64,000 nucleotides of DNA, from NCBI RefSeq assembly GCF_000802245.2, contig NZ_CP021080.1, positions 6,014,001 through 6,078,000 of the forward strand. Direction: 5' to 3'. The stretch comes from Streptomyces pluripotens (GTDB lineage Bacteria > Actinomycetota > Actinomycetes > Streptomycetales > Streptomycetaceae). The position numbers were made by a program, and so were the translations under genes. The notes beneath the pieces were generated by a model, which was not told the origin of the DNA, did no database searches, and saw nothing but the letters and a program-made list of their open reading frames with translations. Below, in pieces: positions 33,628 to 42,512 of this stretch (its first letter is position 1; every line of letters begins with the position of its first letter).

Positions 33628-34023
33628 ATGGGCTGGCACCAGCGACGGCTGAACGGCTTCGGCCTGGAGGGGACCGGGACAGATCCGCGCGAGTCGCGCA
33701 AGGCCACGGGCGACGCGACCAGGGCCGGAGCCGGTGAACCGGCGGGGCACCGGGAACCGCTGTCCGGTCCGCAACCGAGCTCGGCCGCTCCGGGAATGAG
33801 CCCGGCTGACGCGGTCGCGGCGCACGGCGTCGGCAGCGCACGCCCGGTGGCCGGGTACCGGCCCGCTGATGCCACCACGGACGTCCCGGCGTCCCGATGG
33901 CGGGCGGGGGCTGCGGTCGTCGCCCGCACCACAACGGAACGCCGTCCGTGCACCTCGACCGCTGCGTCCCGTCCGACCACAGCGTGTGGGATACCAGCGC
34001 ACGCCGGGGCGGGTGCCGCCTGA
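33628..34023 (+). pseudogene. Decayed DnaQ-like exonuclease paralogue
   Basis: An open frame of 131 codons with a strong site (GAAGGGGGA) starting MGWHQRRLNGFGLEGTGTDP. This parallels the exonuclease I motif FDLETTGTD of its neighbour, but the first catalytic Asp is Gly and the acidic pair is lost (GLEG for DLET). Weak collinear similarity continues (AGEPAGHRE, PADAVAAHGVGSAR, WRAGAAVVA), then turns into low-complexity sequence where the exonuclease II motif should be. It ends in a TGATG overlap with the intact exonuclease. It may still be translated and couple that gene, but it should have no nuclease activity. Confidence 0.45.
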
Positions 34024-34736
34024 TGAGCTGGATCAACGGGCCCTTGGCGGCCTTCGACCTGGAGACCACGGGCACGGACGTGGAGTCCGATCGCATCGTC
34101 ACCGCCGCAGTCGTGCGACTGGAGCCGGACGGGGCCGTTTCGGCGGAACGGACCTGGCTGCTCGATCCCGGGGTGGTGATACCCGAGCAAGCCTCGGCGA
34201 TACACGGTATCTCCACGGACCACGCCCGCCGGCACGGCGTCCCGGCCTCGTCCGCGATCGACGAGATCACCCAGGCCGTCGTGGGGGTCCTGCACTCGGG
34301 CACGCCTCTGGTCGTGATGAACGCGCGCTACGACCTCTCACTGCTGGACCGCGAGTGCCGACGGTACCGACTGAAGTCGATCAGTGAGCGACTGGGCGTC
34401 GAACCTTCGCCCGTCATCGATCCCCTGGTGATCGACAAGCACGTCGACCCGTACCGGAAGGGCAAGCGCGCCCTGCACGCGCTGTGCGCACACTACGGTG
34501 TGTCACTCGAAGACGCGCACGACGCCAGAGCGGACGCCGTGGCCGCCGCCCGCGTGGTGCGACGCATGGGCGAGCAGCACCAGTGCGTCGGGGCGATGTC
34601 CCTGGCACGCCTACATGACCTCCAAGTGCGCGCGGCAGCTGTGCAGTCGGTCTCTTTGCAGGCGTACCTGCGGCGGACCACGAATCCGGCGGCGATCGTC
34701 GAGGCAGCCTGGCCGGTCATCCCGCGGAGTCGGTAG
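34023..34736 (+). CDS. DEDD-type 3'-5' exonuclease (DNA polymerase III epsilon-like)
   Basis: A 237-residue RNase T/DnaQ exonuclease. Exo I is AAFDLETTGTDVESDRIVTA, Exo II MNARYDLSLLDREC, and Exo III HDARADAVAAARV, with preceding AIHGIST and KRALHALCAHYGVSLEDAH. All four acidic residues and the His of the DEDDh class are present. Such solitary exonucleases trim DNA or RNA 3' ends in repair. It starts at ATG in a one-base overlap (TGATG) with the decayed paralogue, so translation may depend on it. Confidence 0.9.
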   Translation: MSWINGPLAAFDLETTGTDVESDRIVTAAVVRLEPDGAVSAERTWLLDPGVVIPEQASAIHGISTDHARRHGVPASSAIDEITQAVVGVLHSGTPLVVMNARYDLSLLDRECRRYRLKSISERLGVEPSPVIDPLVIDKHVDPYRKGKRALHALCAHYGVSLEDAHDARADAVAAARVVRRMGEQHQCVGAMSLARLHDLQVRAAAVQSVSLQAYLRRTTNPAAIVEAAWPVIPRSR

Positions 34737-34847
34737 CCCGCAGGGGCCAGCCCGTACGGACATCGCGTGCCGGAACCGGTCGCTCGGCAACCGGGCCGGG
34801 CAGGAGGCACCGAGGCCCTGCGTGGTTACCGGGACCCTTGCAGAAGG

Positions 34848-34867
34848 CCCCGGCGTTCACGCCGGGG
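34848..34867. repeat. Hairpin resembling an IS200/IS605-type element end
   Basis: CCCCGGCG-TTCA-CGCCGGGG is a perfect 8-bp stem with a four-base loop, followed by GATGAATGC. It lies between the convergent exonuclease and phosphotransferase genes, so it may be a terminator for either. The hairpin with the flanking ATGAATGC also resembles right ends of IS200/IS605 (TnpB) elements in actinomycetes, but no tnpA/tnpB sequence is present. Confidence 0.5.
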
Positions 34868-34921
34868 ATGAATGCATCTCAAGGCTGCTCTGACAGAACG
34901 CCTCCCGGTCGGTGGCGGCGC

Positions 34922-35785
34922 TCAGAACGGACACCACCGCACCGCCTTGTCCCCGGCCCGCAAGGACGCCACCCGTCGGCGGAACTCGGCCAGCGCCTTC
35001 GGACGGGACGGCGCGTGTTGCGCCACCCATGCGCAGCTGGCCGTCTCCCGGGCGCCCCGCAGCACCGAACAGCCCTCCCACTCCCGCACGTCCCATCCGT
35101 AGGCCTTGGTGAACGAGTCGTAGGCCTCGGCCGGCAGCCCGTACCGGTCGCGGGCCAGGGTCATGACCACCAGGTCGTGCTCACGCAGGTCGACAGAGAA
35201 GGTCTCAAGGTCGACCAGGACGGGTCCGTCCGGCCCGACGTGCACATTGCGGGGCAGAGCGTCGCCATGGATCGAACCCGGTGCCAGATGCGGTGTCAGT
35301 TCGGCCACGGCCGCCGCGAAACCGTCCCGGCGTGCACGGAGGTACGCCGCGTCCGACGGCGCGATCGCGTCGCCCGCAAGCCGCAGCCAGCGCTCCACGT
35401 CGCCCAGCAGTGTACGGGGCGGCAGCGCGAAGGGAGCAGGAGGAAGCGCGTGCACGAGAAGCAGGAGTTCGGCCAGGTCCCTCGACTCGGCGGGCCGGAC
35501 GGGATCCGGTATCCGGTGCCACACGGTCACCGGATGCCCCTCCACCAGCCTCGGCGCCGGTTCGGCCGCCCGCACCGCCGGCACGCCCGCCTCGGCAAGC
35601 CAGCCGGCGATGTCCAGTTCCCGCCGGGCGCGCTCCAGCAGACCGGCGTCACGGCCCACCTTCACCACCAGGTCACCGGCGGCGAACACGGCGTTCTCGC
35701 CGAGCGCGAGGAGCCGAGCGTCCCGGGCCGGGCTCGGCAGCACTTCCACCGCTGCCAGTACGTGACGTGCCCGTGTCTCGTCCAT
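34922..35785 (-). CDS. Aminoglycoside phosphotransferase (APH) family protein
   Basis: A 287-residue kinase-fold protein. The N-lobe nucleotide-binding part is LGENAVFAAGDLVVKVGRDA, with the Lys in VVKVGR. The catalytic loop GSIHGDALPRNVHV carries the expected HGDxxxxN, and PVLVDLETFSVDLREHD gives the metal-binding Asp. It is therefore likely active on a small-molecule hydroxyl, though the substrate is unknown and resistance need not follow. The ATG follows GGAGG. It is monocistronic on the minus strand. Confidence 0.88.
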   Translation of the reverse strand: MDETRARHVLAAVEVLPSPARDARLLALGENAVFAAGDLVVKVGRDAGLLERARRELDIAGWLAEAGVPAVRAAEPAPRLVEGHPVTVWHRIPDPVRPAESRDLAELLLLVHALPPAPFALPPRTLLGDVERWLRLAGDAIAPSDAAYLRARRDGFAAAVAELTPHLAPGSIHGDALPRNVHVGPDGPVLVDLETFSVDLREHDLVVMTLARDRYGLPAEAYDSFTKAYGWDVREWEGCSVLRGARETASCAWVAQHAPSRPKALAEFRRRVASLRAGDKAVRWCPF

Positions 35786-36090
35786 CACCGTGCCTCCGTG
35801 CCGTCTTCCCGTATCCGCTTCCTGTGCTGTCTCACGGCGCCGTCCGCGGAGCCGGGGCGTGAGTGCAGCGCGGACCGCCCCAGCCAGTTTCGCAGGCCAG
35901 CCGGCGTTTCCGGTCCCGCGACGGGTGCGCCGGGCAGCATCCGGCTCAGGGCGGCTGGCCGTCGAGCGAGTTCGTCCAGGGCGTCGGACCCGAGGCCCAC
36001 GCGCCGTGCAGTCGCCCGGAGCCTTCGGCAGGCGGCCGGAACCCGGCTGCGCGGTCCCGAGCCGCCTGCCGGAACGGCCCGCGCACCGGA

Positions 36091-36129
36091 CAGGGCCCGT
36101 TGGTTCCCTCAGGGAGACAACGGGCCCTG
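36091..36129 (-). terminator. Hairpin after the MMPL transporter gene
   Basis: Perfect 12-bp arms CAGGGCCCGTTG and CAACGGGCCCTG enclose a second stem TCCCT-C-AGGGA. It starts 15 bases beyond the stop of the minus-strand MMPL gene. No U-tract. A strong intrinsic-type terminator for that gene. The rest of 35786-36143 contains no gene that I can support. Confidence 0.82.
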
Positions 36130-36143
36130 GGGGCCGGACGGGA

Positions 36144-38396
36144 TCAGACGGTGAGCCGCTCACCCTCCCCGTGCACGGACTGCGCGACCGCCTCGGGCCC
36201 CTCGTCGTGGGTGAGGTCCGGCAGCCAGCGCAACCACTTCGGCAGGTACCAGTTGCGCTCACCGAGCAGCGCCATCACCGCCGGCAGCAGAACCCCGCGG
36301 ATCACCGTCGCGTCGATGAGCACCGCGGCGGCCAGGCCCACGCCCATCTGCTTCATGGACTGCATGGACAGCGTGCCGAAGATCGCGAACACAGCGACCA
36401 TGATGACCGCGGCGCTGGTGACGACCCCGGCCGTGGTGACCACACCGTGCCGGATCGCATCCTTCGTGTTGCGGCCGCGCATCCGGGCTTCGCGGATCCG
36501 GGAGACCACGAACACGTGGTAATCCATGGACAGTCCGAACAGGATCACGAAGAGGAACAGCGGCAGCCAGGTCACGATCGCGCCGACCCCCTCCGCGCCC
36601 ACCAGGGAGGCACCCCAGCCGTGCTGGAAGACGGCGACCAGGATGCCGTACGCAGCGGCCACCGACAGCAGATTGAGCATGATCGAAGTGAGCGCCACGG
36701 TCAGCGAGCGGAACGACAGCAGCATCAGGAGGAAGGCGAAGACGACCACGAACGCGAAGACCGGGACCACGGAGCCGAGCAACTGGTCGTTGAAGTCGTG
36801 GTTGCCCGCGACCTGTCCGGTGATCGGCGCTTGGAGGCCGTCGACCTTGCCGAGCGTGGCGGGCCGGACCTCGTTCCGCAGCTTGTCCAGACTTCTGACC
36901 GCTTTGTCCAGGTCGGAACCGCCGACCAGCGGCACCGAGATCAGGGCCACGTTCTGTGCATCGTGCAGCTTGATCTCGATCGGGCCGCGTGAGGCGCCGG
37001 AGGCGATCGCCTGCTCCTTGAAGTCGGCCAGCGCTTGCCGTACGCCGGGTGCACCGATGTCACTGGCCTTGACGACGACCTGGGCCGGCTGACTGCCGCC
37101 GGGGAAGGCCTCGTTGATACGGTCGTAGGTCTGCACCAGGGGCAGCGACTTCCCGAACTCCTGGTCCAGGGTGAGCTGCTGGGTCTTCATGCCCAGCGCG
37201 GGCGCGGCGACTGCCAGTAGTGCACCGGCCGCAACCACGACCGAGATCAGCGGACGGGCCAGCACACCGCGCAGCACCGCAGTCCAGAACCGGCTGCCCT
37301 CGCGCGCGCCGTGCTGCTGACGCCGGCGGCCCAGGAACGGGATGCGCCCCTTCTCGACCCGCTCACCGAGCAGCGACAGCAGCGCGGGCAGCACCGTCAC
37401 CGACCCGATCATGGCGACCGCCACCACGATCAGCGAGGCGAGGCCCATCGCCTCGAACTCGGCGAGCCCGGTGAACAGCATGCCCGCCATGGCCACACAC
37501 ACCGTGACACCGGAGACGATGACCGCCCGGCCGCTGGTCGCCGCGGCGATCCGCAGGGCGGTTCCCGCGTCCTGCCCCTTGTCCCGTTCCTCCCGCTCCC
37601 GGCGCAGGTAGAACAGGCAGTAGTCGACCCCGACGGCCATGCCGACCAGCAGCATGACGGAGTTGGCGGTGTCGCTCATCGGCTGCAGATGACTGATCAG
37701 CCCCATCAGGCCCATCGTCGCCATGATCGCGGTGACCGCGAGGGCCACCGGCAGTAGTGCGGCCACCAGCGCGCCGAACGCGATGAGCAGGATGCCCAGG
37801 GCGACCGGAACCGCCGAGTACTCGGCCTTCTGGAAGTCGTCACCGAAGGCGTCCTGGTACTGCTTCTGCATGCTCGCCCCGCCGATCTCCTCGATCCGCA
37901 GCGAGCCCTGATGGTCCTTCTGCACCCCGGCGACGGCGTTGAGCACCGGCTCGATCCGGTCGGAGGTCGTCTTGGCGTCGCCACGCAGATCGAACTGCAC
38001 CAGCGCGCTGCGACCGTCCCGGGAGATGGTGTGCGTGTCATACGGTGAGGCCACGTTCATGGCCTTCCCAGTGCCGCCGACGGCCTTGACGACATCGGCG
38101 ACGGCGGCGCGGAACTCACCGCTCGTGGCCTTGACGTCGCTGTCCTCAGACTGGACCAGGACGGTCTCGCCGGCCGGTTGCTTGATCCCCGCGTCGTCGA
38201 TGATCTGTGCCGCGGTGTGCGTCTCCCCCTTGAGCTGGTTGCTCTGGTCCACATCGATCCGGCCCGCCGCCGAGCCGAGTCCCGTCGCCAGAACGACGAA
38301 TAGCACCCATATGCCGACGGCCGCCCAACGGTGCTGGGCGCTCCAGCCGCCGGCGCGGGCGGCCAGCCCACGCACCCGCACCTCTGTGTTCCCCAT
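36144..38396 (-). CDS. MMPL family transporter
   Basis: A 750-residue RND-superfamily exporter with about 12 membrane segments and two extracytoplasmic loops (after segments 1 and 7). Each half has the conserved acidic membrane motif: GVDYCLFYLRRERE and GLSMDYHVFVVSRIREA, the Asp-Tyr pairs used for proton coupling. MMPL proteins export lipids or hydrophobic metabolites. No cargo gene is adjacent, so the substrate is unknown. The start is the ATG giving MGNTEVRVRGLAARAGG, with GAGGGGG upstream; a 15-residue-longer frame is less likely. Confidence 0.92.
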   Translation of the reverse strand: MGNTEVRVRGLAARAGGWSAQHRWAAVGIWVLFVVLATGLGSAAGRIDVDQSNQLKGETHTAAQIIDDAGIKQPAGETVLVQSEDSDVKATSGEFRAAVADVVKAVGGTGKAMNVASPYDTHTISRDGRSALVQFDLRGDAKTTSDRIEPVLNAVAGVQKDHQGSLRIEEIGGASMQKQYQDAFGDDFQKAEYSAVPVALGILLIAFGALVAALLPVALAVTAIMATMGLMGLISHLQPMSDTANSVMLLVGMAVGVDYCLFYLRREREERDKGQDAGTALRIAAATSGRAVIVSGVTVCVAMAGMLFTGLAEFEAMGLASLIVVAVAMIGSVTVLPALLSLLGERVEKGRIPFLGRRRQQHGAREGSRFWTAVLRGVLARPLISVVVAAGALLAVAAPALGMKTQQLTLDQEFGKSLPLVQTYDRINEAFPGGSQPAQVVVKASDIGAPGVRQALADFKEQAIASGASRGPIEIKLHDAQNVALISVPLVGGSDLDKAVRSLDKLRNEVRPATLGKVDGLQAPITGQVAGNHDFNDQLLGSVVPVFAFVVVFAFLLMLLSFRSLTVALTSIMLNLLSVAAAYGILVAVFQHGWGASLVGAEGVGAIVTWLPLFLFVILFGLSMDYHVFVVSRIREARMRGRNTKDAIRHGVVTTAGVVTSAAVIMVAVFAIFGTLSMQSMKQMGVGLAAAVLIDATVIRGVLLPAVMALLGERNWYLPKWLRWLPDLTHDEGPEAVAQSVHGEGERLTV

Positions 38397-38813
38397 GACG
38401 GGCTTTCCCCCTCGTATGCGGTGACGGATTCCCACCGCCACGCTTGCGCTTGCTCCGCATCGACGGTAGGGGCCGGATGGGGAGGTCTCGTCGTGCTGCC
38501 CGGTGAAGTGCGCACGCGGCCTCTCCCCACCGAGGAGGAGGGTGGCCCCCTACACCTATCGACTGTTCTCGGGGGTGGGTCTCGGGGATCCGTGCCCCGT
38601 GCCCCATGCCCCGTTTCCCGTCCGGTCTGTGTCCGATCCGCCGGCAGAGATCCACTTTGTGATTACGAAACTTTGTTGAACAAATCACAGCTGTGTGGAG
38701 GAGTTGATCCGCACCCCGTCGATCAGCCAGAGTTTCGCGCAACCGGCGCACGCCGGAACCGTGGCCGTCGTGCCCACCCCCACGGGGCACGACGGCCGCT
38801 CTATCGTGGCCGG
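38397..38813. other. Divergent intergenic region, 417 bases
   Basis: No gene seen. It lies between the divergent MMPL gene and the DUF1697 gene. A low-G+C patch around 38640-38700 (runs such as TTTGTGATTACGAAACTTTG) is probably the promoter zone. No operator can be named. Confidence 0.4.
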
Positions 38814-39365
38814 ATGACGACCTATGCGGCGCTGCTGCGCGGAATCAACGTGGGCGGCTCCAGGAAGCTGCCCATGGCCGAGCTGCGCACGCTCATGACC
38901 GGCCTCGGCCATACGGGCGTACGCACCCATCTGCAGAGCGGACAGGCCGTGTTCACCACCGAGCGGGGTGACGCACCGTCCTTGGCGGCGGAGCTGTCCC
39001 GGGCCATCGAAGGACGCTTCGGCTTCGGTGTCGATGTGATCGTGCGCGACCACGCCTATCTGAAGGCGGTTGCCGAGGCCTGCCCCTTTCCGGCCGCCGA
39101 CCTGCAGGCCAGGCAACTGCACGTCACCTACTTCTCTGCACCCGTCGCCCCGGACCGCTTCGCGGAGTTCGACTCCGCCGCCTACCTCCCCGAGGAGTTC
39201 CGGCTCGGCGACCGCTGTCTGTACCTGTACGCGCCACACGGCCTGGGCCGCTCCAAGCTGGCCCAAGCCCTGTCCCGCCGCCCGAACACCACGGGAGTGA
39301 TCGCCACCAGCCGGAATTGGAACACCGTAGTCAAACTGGTCGAGTTGACGGCACCGGGAGCATGA
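38814..39365 (+). CDS. DUF1697 family protein
   Basis: A 183-residue cytoplasmic protein of the DUF1697 family. It starts MTTYAALLRGINVGGSRKLP, the family hallmark, with LQSGQAVFTTERG and a C-terminal TTGVIATSRNWNTVVKLVEL, also conserved. The family has an alpha/beta fold of unknown function and is widespread in soil bacteria. The first ATG fits family starts. There is no strong ribosome site (GTGGCCGG only). Confidence 0.9.
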   Translation: MTTYAALLRGINVGGSRKLPMAELRTLMTGLGHTGVRTHLQSGQAVFTTERGDAPSLAAELSRAIEGRFGFGVDVIVRDHAYLKAVAEACPFPAADLQARQLHVTYFSAPVAPDRFAEFDSAAYLPEEFRLGDRCLYLYAPHGLGRSKLAQALSRRPNTTGVIATSRNWNTVVKLVELTAPGA

Positions 39366-39715
39366 CGGTCCGCAGGTCGGTGATGCGCCGCAGTCGTTCG
39401 GACGCCCCGGGCTCACCGAACGGAAGTCGGAGGGTGCCGGAAAGTGACGGACGCATCAGCGCCCGCCGTGGACGGGCCCGTCCGCTTGGCGAACTGCGCC
39501 CCGGCGACGGCCTCGTCCTGGCGGTGAAGCCGTGCTCGACGCCGCGGGAATCGGGTAGGCGAGGGCGGCGGAGCTCAGGAAGCCCGCGGCGACAAGGTCA
39601 CCCTGGTCCACTGCACGGCGTGCCGCGGGACGGTGGTTCCTCTGTTGAATGGATCAGGAGAAGGGGGAGCGATGGGGGCGGGACAGTGTGCCATTCACGG
39701 GCTAGCGTTGCTGCC
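39366..39715. other. 350-base gap with a possible gene relic
   Basis: At 39444 a GTG preceded by GGAGG opens a 27-codon frame reading VTDASAPAVDGPVRLANCAP and then stops. This resembles the N-terminus of a DUF1446/AtuA-type protein cut short. Near 39590-39660 another short stretch (GDKVTLVHCTACRGTVVP) looks protein-like in no long frame. I see no intact gene. A remnant is possible but weakly supported. Confidence 0.25.
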
Positions 39716-40408
39716 ATGACGCATAGCGACACCGTTCCCACCACCAGCGACACCCATGTCGCCCCGGTCTTCGACGTCGAAGCCGCCCCTGCTCGCACGC
39801 CCGCCCCGATCCGGATTGACTTCTTCTTCGACCCGGCCTGCCCCTTCGCCTGGATCACTTCCCGCTGGCTCCTGGAGGTCGAGCGACTGCGGCCGCTCGA
39901 CCTCCGGTTCCGCGCGATGAGCCTGTACTTGCACAACATCGGCAACGAACTACCCGAGTGGTACCGGGACTTGGTGGACCGGTCGATCGGGCCGGTGCGG
40001 GTCGCCGTGGCCGCCGCCGAGCGACACGGCGAGCAGGTGCTGCGTGAGCTGTACACCGCGTTCGGCATCCGCATCCACGAGCGGGGGATCAAGGACTTCG
40101 ACCTGGTGATCGCCGAGTCACTGGTCGAACTCGGGCTTTCGGCGGACCTGTCGGCCGCCGCCCACGACTCGTCCTACGACGACGCGGTGCGCCGCAGCCA
40201 CGAGGCCGGCGCCGAGCCCGCGTCGGACGGCTACGTCGGTACTCCCACCCTGCACATCGACGGCACGGTGTGGTTCGGGCCCGTGTTGCGTGCCGTACCG
40301 CGCGGCGACCGGGCGGCCGAACTTTTCGACAGTTTCCGGGTGTTGGCCGGGCATCCCGACCTCTTCGAACTGAAGCGCACGCGCACCGGTGCCCTCCGTT
40401 TCGATTGA
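39716..40408 (+). CDS. DsbA-like thioredoxin-fold protein (mycothiol-dependent nitroreductase Rv2466c family)
   Basis: A 230-residue protein with a thioredoxin fold and inserted helical domain. The active site is IDFFFDPACPFAWITSRWLL: a CPFA motif, so only one of the two usual Cys is kept, as in a monothiol type. The cis-Pro region is GYVGTPTLHIDG. The Rv2466c group uses mycothiol, the actinobacterial thiol, for reduction. No signal peptide, so cytoplasmic. The ATG at 39716 follows GTTGCTGCC without a strong site. Confidence 0.82.
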   Translation: MTHSDTVPTTSDTHVAPVFDVEAAPARTPAPIRIDFFFDPACPFAWITSRWLLEVERLRPLDLRFRAMSLYLHNIGNELPEWYRDLVDRSIGPVRVAVAAAERHGEQVLRELYTAFGIRIHERGIKDFDLVIAESLVELGLSADLSAAAHDSSYDDAVRRSHEAGAEPASDGYVGTPTLHIDGTVWFGPVLRAVPRGDRAAELFDSFRVLAGHPDLFELKRTRTGALRFD

Positions 40409-40500
40409 CCGGAGGAGTTGGCCGATAAACGCCCCTTCAGCAGGTCGGCATCACCTCGCGTGTGACACAAGAGCAGTGACCGGCGCAGAACTGAAAAGCC

Positions 40501-40539
40501 GCCGCGGTCCGACGTCACAGGGGAGCGCCGGACCGCGGC
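40501..40539 (+). terminator. Hairpin after the DsbA-like gene
   Basis: GCCGCGGTCCG and CGGACCGCGGC are perfect 11-bp arms with a 17-base loop, 93 bases after the stop of the DsbA-like gene. Likely terminator; no U-tract. Confidence 0.65.
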
Positions 40540-41256
40540 GCCGGTCGTTACCACGTATCCGGGCCCCGATGGCCCCGCTCGCCGAAGCTCGCGACAAACC
40601 CGCCGGTCGTCCCTAGGGTGAAGTGCGCGGAACGGCCGGAGAGGGGACAGATGGAAATGACGGGCAGGTCATCACCGTCATTGCCGCAGGCCCTCAAGAG
40701 CGGCGTGACACCCCGTCCGGGCCCTCTCGCGCTGCCATCCGGCAGCCGCCCCCGCCCAATCGCCCCGCGCACGCACCCAGTCGTCCGGTGCCGCACATCC
40801 TCCGGCCGTGGCATCGCCGTCCTCCGGGCGGCCGTTCCGCTTGTTCACGCCGCCGGAGCCGGGGGGTGGTCAACGAACACCGGTCACTCGGACGGGTGGC
40901 GATTTTCAGCCCACTCGTCGCCCCCGTGCCGAGCTGCTCCCGTACCTGCCGCGACACGTGCCGTACCCGTGACGCGGTGCCGGAGGCTTCCCCCGCCGGG
41001 AGGTACGGCAAGGTCTTATCGGCCATCGACACGCGGACCCGCGACATCGCCAACGTCAGCCGTCCCAGCATCCTCGGCACGCGGGACCCGGCCGCCGTGG
41101 CCAGGCAGCCGGGGCCCGGATCCCACGGTGCACCGGGACACCAGGGCGGACCGGGGCCCACGGGCACCGGTCCGCCGGCATCGGACCCGCAGTCCCCAGA
41201 CCCCGACGGCTCCTGGGGACCCGAGCCGGTCTCCAGGACCAGAAGTGAGGACACAC
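40540..41256. other. About 720 bases without a supported gene
   Basis: Long open frames exist on both strands but are Pro/Arg/Gly-rich. One plus-strand stretch near 41010-41120 (GKVLSAIDTRTRDIANVSRP, then a Gly/Pro-rich tail) looks slightly protein-like and runs toward the small gene at 41257. No ribosome site or domain supports it. The promoter of the 41257 gene should be here. Confidence 0.35.
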
Positions 41257-41574
41257 ATGAGTACGTACAACTTCGGAAGCACCGGTGCCACTACCGGTTT
41301 CGGCGGCCCCACGGAGATCAATCACTACGCACTGGACCTGGCGACCCTGATGAACGTCGCCGACCGGCTCACCGAGACGCTGCACACCGAGTATCCGGGG
41401 CTCGTCCACCACGGCGAGGTCATCGAGGCAGAGTTGGCGCAGTCCGCCGAGGACGGACTACCGCCCAACCGCGGCCGGATCCGTTCCGCGTTGGAGGCCA
41501 TCAGTATCGGCGCCGCGGCTGGCACCGGCAGCCTCACCTTCACCCAGCACCTGATGCAGGCGCTCGGGCTGTGA
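41257..41574 (+). CDS. Small conserved-looking protein of unknown function
   Basis: A 105-residue acidic protein. A Gly/Thr-rich head (MSTYNFGSTGATTGFGGPTE) is followed by an all-helical body (INHYALDLATLMNVADRLTE, then LVHHGEVIEAELAQSAEDG) and a Gly/Ala hydrophobic C-terminus (AISIGAAAGTGSLTFTQHLM). I do not recognise a family. The layout resembles small helical accessory domains found beside actinomycete conflict or protease effectors, but no effector is next to it. The ATG follows GTGAGGACACAC. Confidence 0.6.
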   Translation: MSTYNFGSTGATTGFGGPTEINHYALDLATLMNVADRLTETLHTEYPGLVHHGEVIEAELAQSAEDGLPPNRGRIRSALEAISIGAAAGTGSLTFTQHLMQALGL

Positions 41575-41773
41575 GAAGCAGTTCCCGTCCGGCACGGGGC
41601 TCTGGCCCATCCGGTCCGCACGACCGCCCGTAACACGGCAGCGTCTTCCAGCCCCGGGCCGAGCCACCCGGCAACGGCACACCAGCCAGTCCGGCGGCAG
41701 GCCCGGTTCCGGCAGGGGCGGGCCCAGGCGCCAGCGACCGGTCCCCGGGTGCACGGGCCCCGGCCCGCCGGAG

Positions 41774-42511
41774 TCAGGCCCCCAACGCCGCGAGGGCCGG
41801 GCGGCGTGCGGCGTCGTAGCGTTCCAGGAGCACCTGCGCCACCTCCGGCGCAGGCCCCAGCACGTCCGCCAGCACGTCGGCCCCGGCCGCACCCCGTGCG
41901 ATCCGGTCCGGCAGGAAGCCCGGGGCCAGGACGTACGGCGCCACGGCGACCCGGCTGCAGCCGAGGGCGCGCAGTTCCCGCACGGCTTCTTCCGTGCGGG
42001 GAAGGGAAGCGGAGGCGAACGCAGGCCGCACGGCGCACCAACCGGTGTGCCACCACTCCCGCGCGATGTCGGCGATCGCTGCGCTCGCCTCCGGGTCGGT
42101 GGACCCCGCCGAGGCCAGCACGACCCCGGTCGAGGACTTGTCGGCGGGCGACAACCCCGCCTCGTACAGGCGTCGTTCCAGCGCCGACAGCAGCAGGGGG
42201 GAGGGGCCGAGGACGTCGGCCTGCCGGATCCGCAGCCGCGCGGGCGCCTCCCGCAGCACGGCGGGGACGTCGGTCTTGGCGTGGAAGGCACGGGTGAGCA
42301 GCAGCGGTAGCGCCACCACATCGCGTACACCCTCGGCGTCCAATGACTCCAGCACACCCCGCACCGAGGGGAGGTTGAAGTCCAGGAAGCCGGTCGCCAC
42401 GCGCAGTCCCGGCCGCAGCGACCGGACCTGCTGCACGAGGGCGTGCACGGTAGCGGCGTGCCGCGGGTCACGGCTGCCGTGGGCGATGACGAAGAGCACC
42501 GGGGACCGCAT
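41774..42511 (-). CDS. Sirohydrochlorin chelatase-like protein (CbiX/SirB family)
   Basis: A 245-residue protein with two CbiX repeats. The first begins LFVIAHGSRDPRHAATVHAL, with the metal-binding His in AHGSRD, and has ALPLLLTRAFHAKTDVP with a second His. The second half has VVLASAGSTDPEASAAI and VAVAPYVLAPGFLPDRIARG. This family inserts Fe2+ or Co2+ into sirohydrochlorin. As the last gene of a sulfate/sulfite reduction cluster it most likely makes siroheme for the sulfite reductase Sir. One base separates it from ssuC. Confidence 0.85.
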   Translation of the reverse strand: MRSPVLFVIAHGSRDPRHAATVHALVQQVRSLRPGLRVATGFLDFNLPSVRGVLESLDAEGVRDVVALPLLLTRAFHAKTDVPAVLREAPARLRIRQADVLGPSPLLLSALERRLYEAGLSPADKSSTGVVLASAGSTDPEASAAIADIAREWWHTGWCAVRPAFASASLPRTEEAVRELRALGCSRVAVAPYVLAPGFLPDRIARGAAGADVLADVLGPAPEVAQVLLERYDAARRPALAALGA

Positions 42512-42512
42512 G

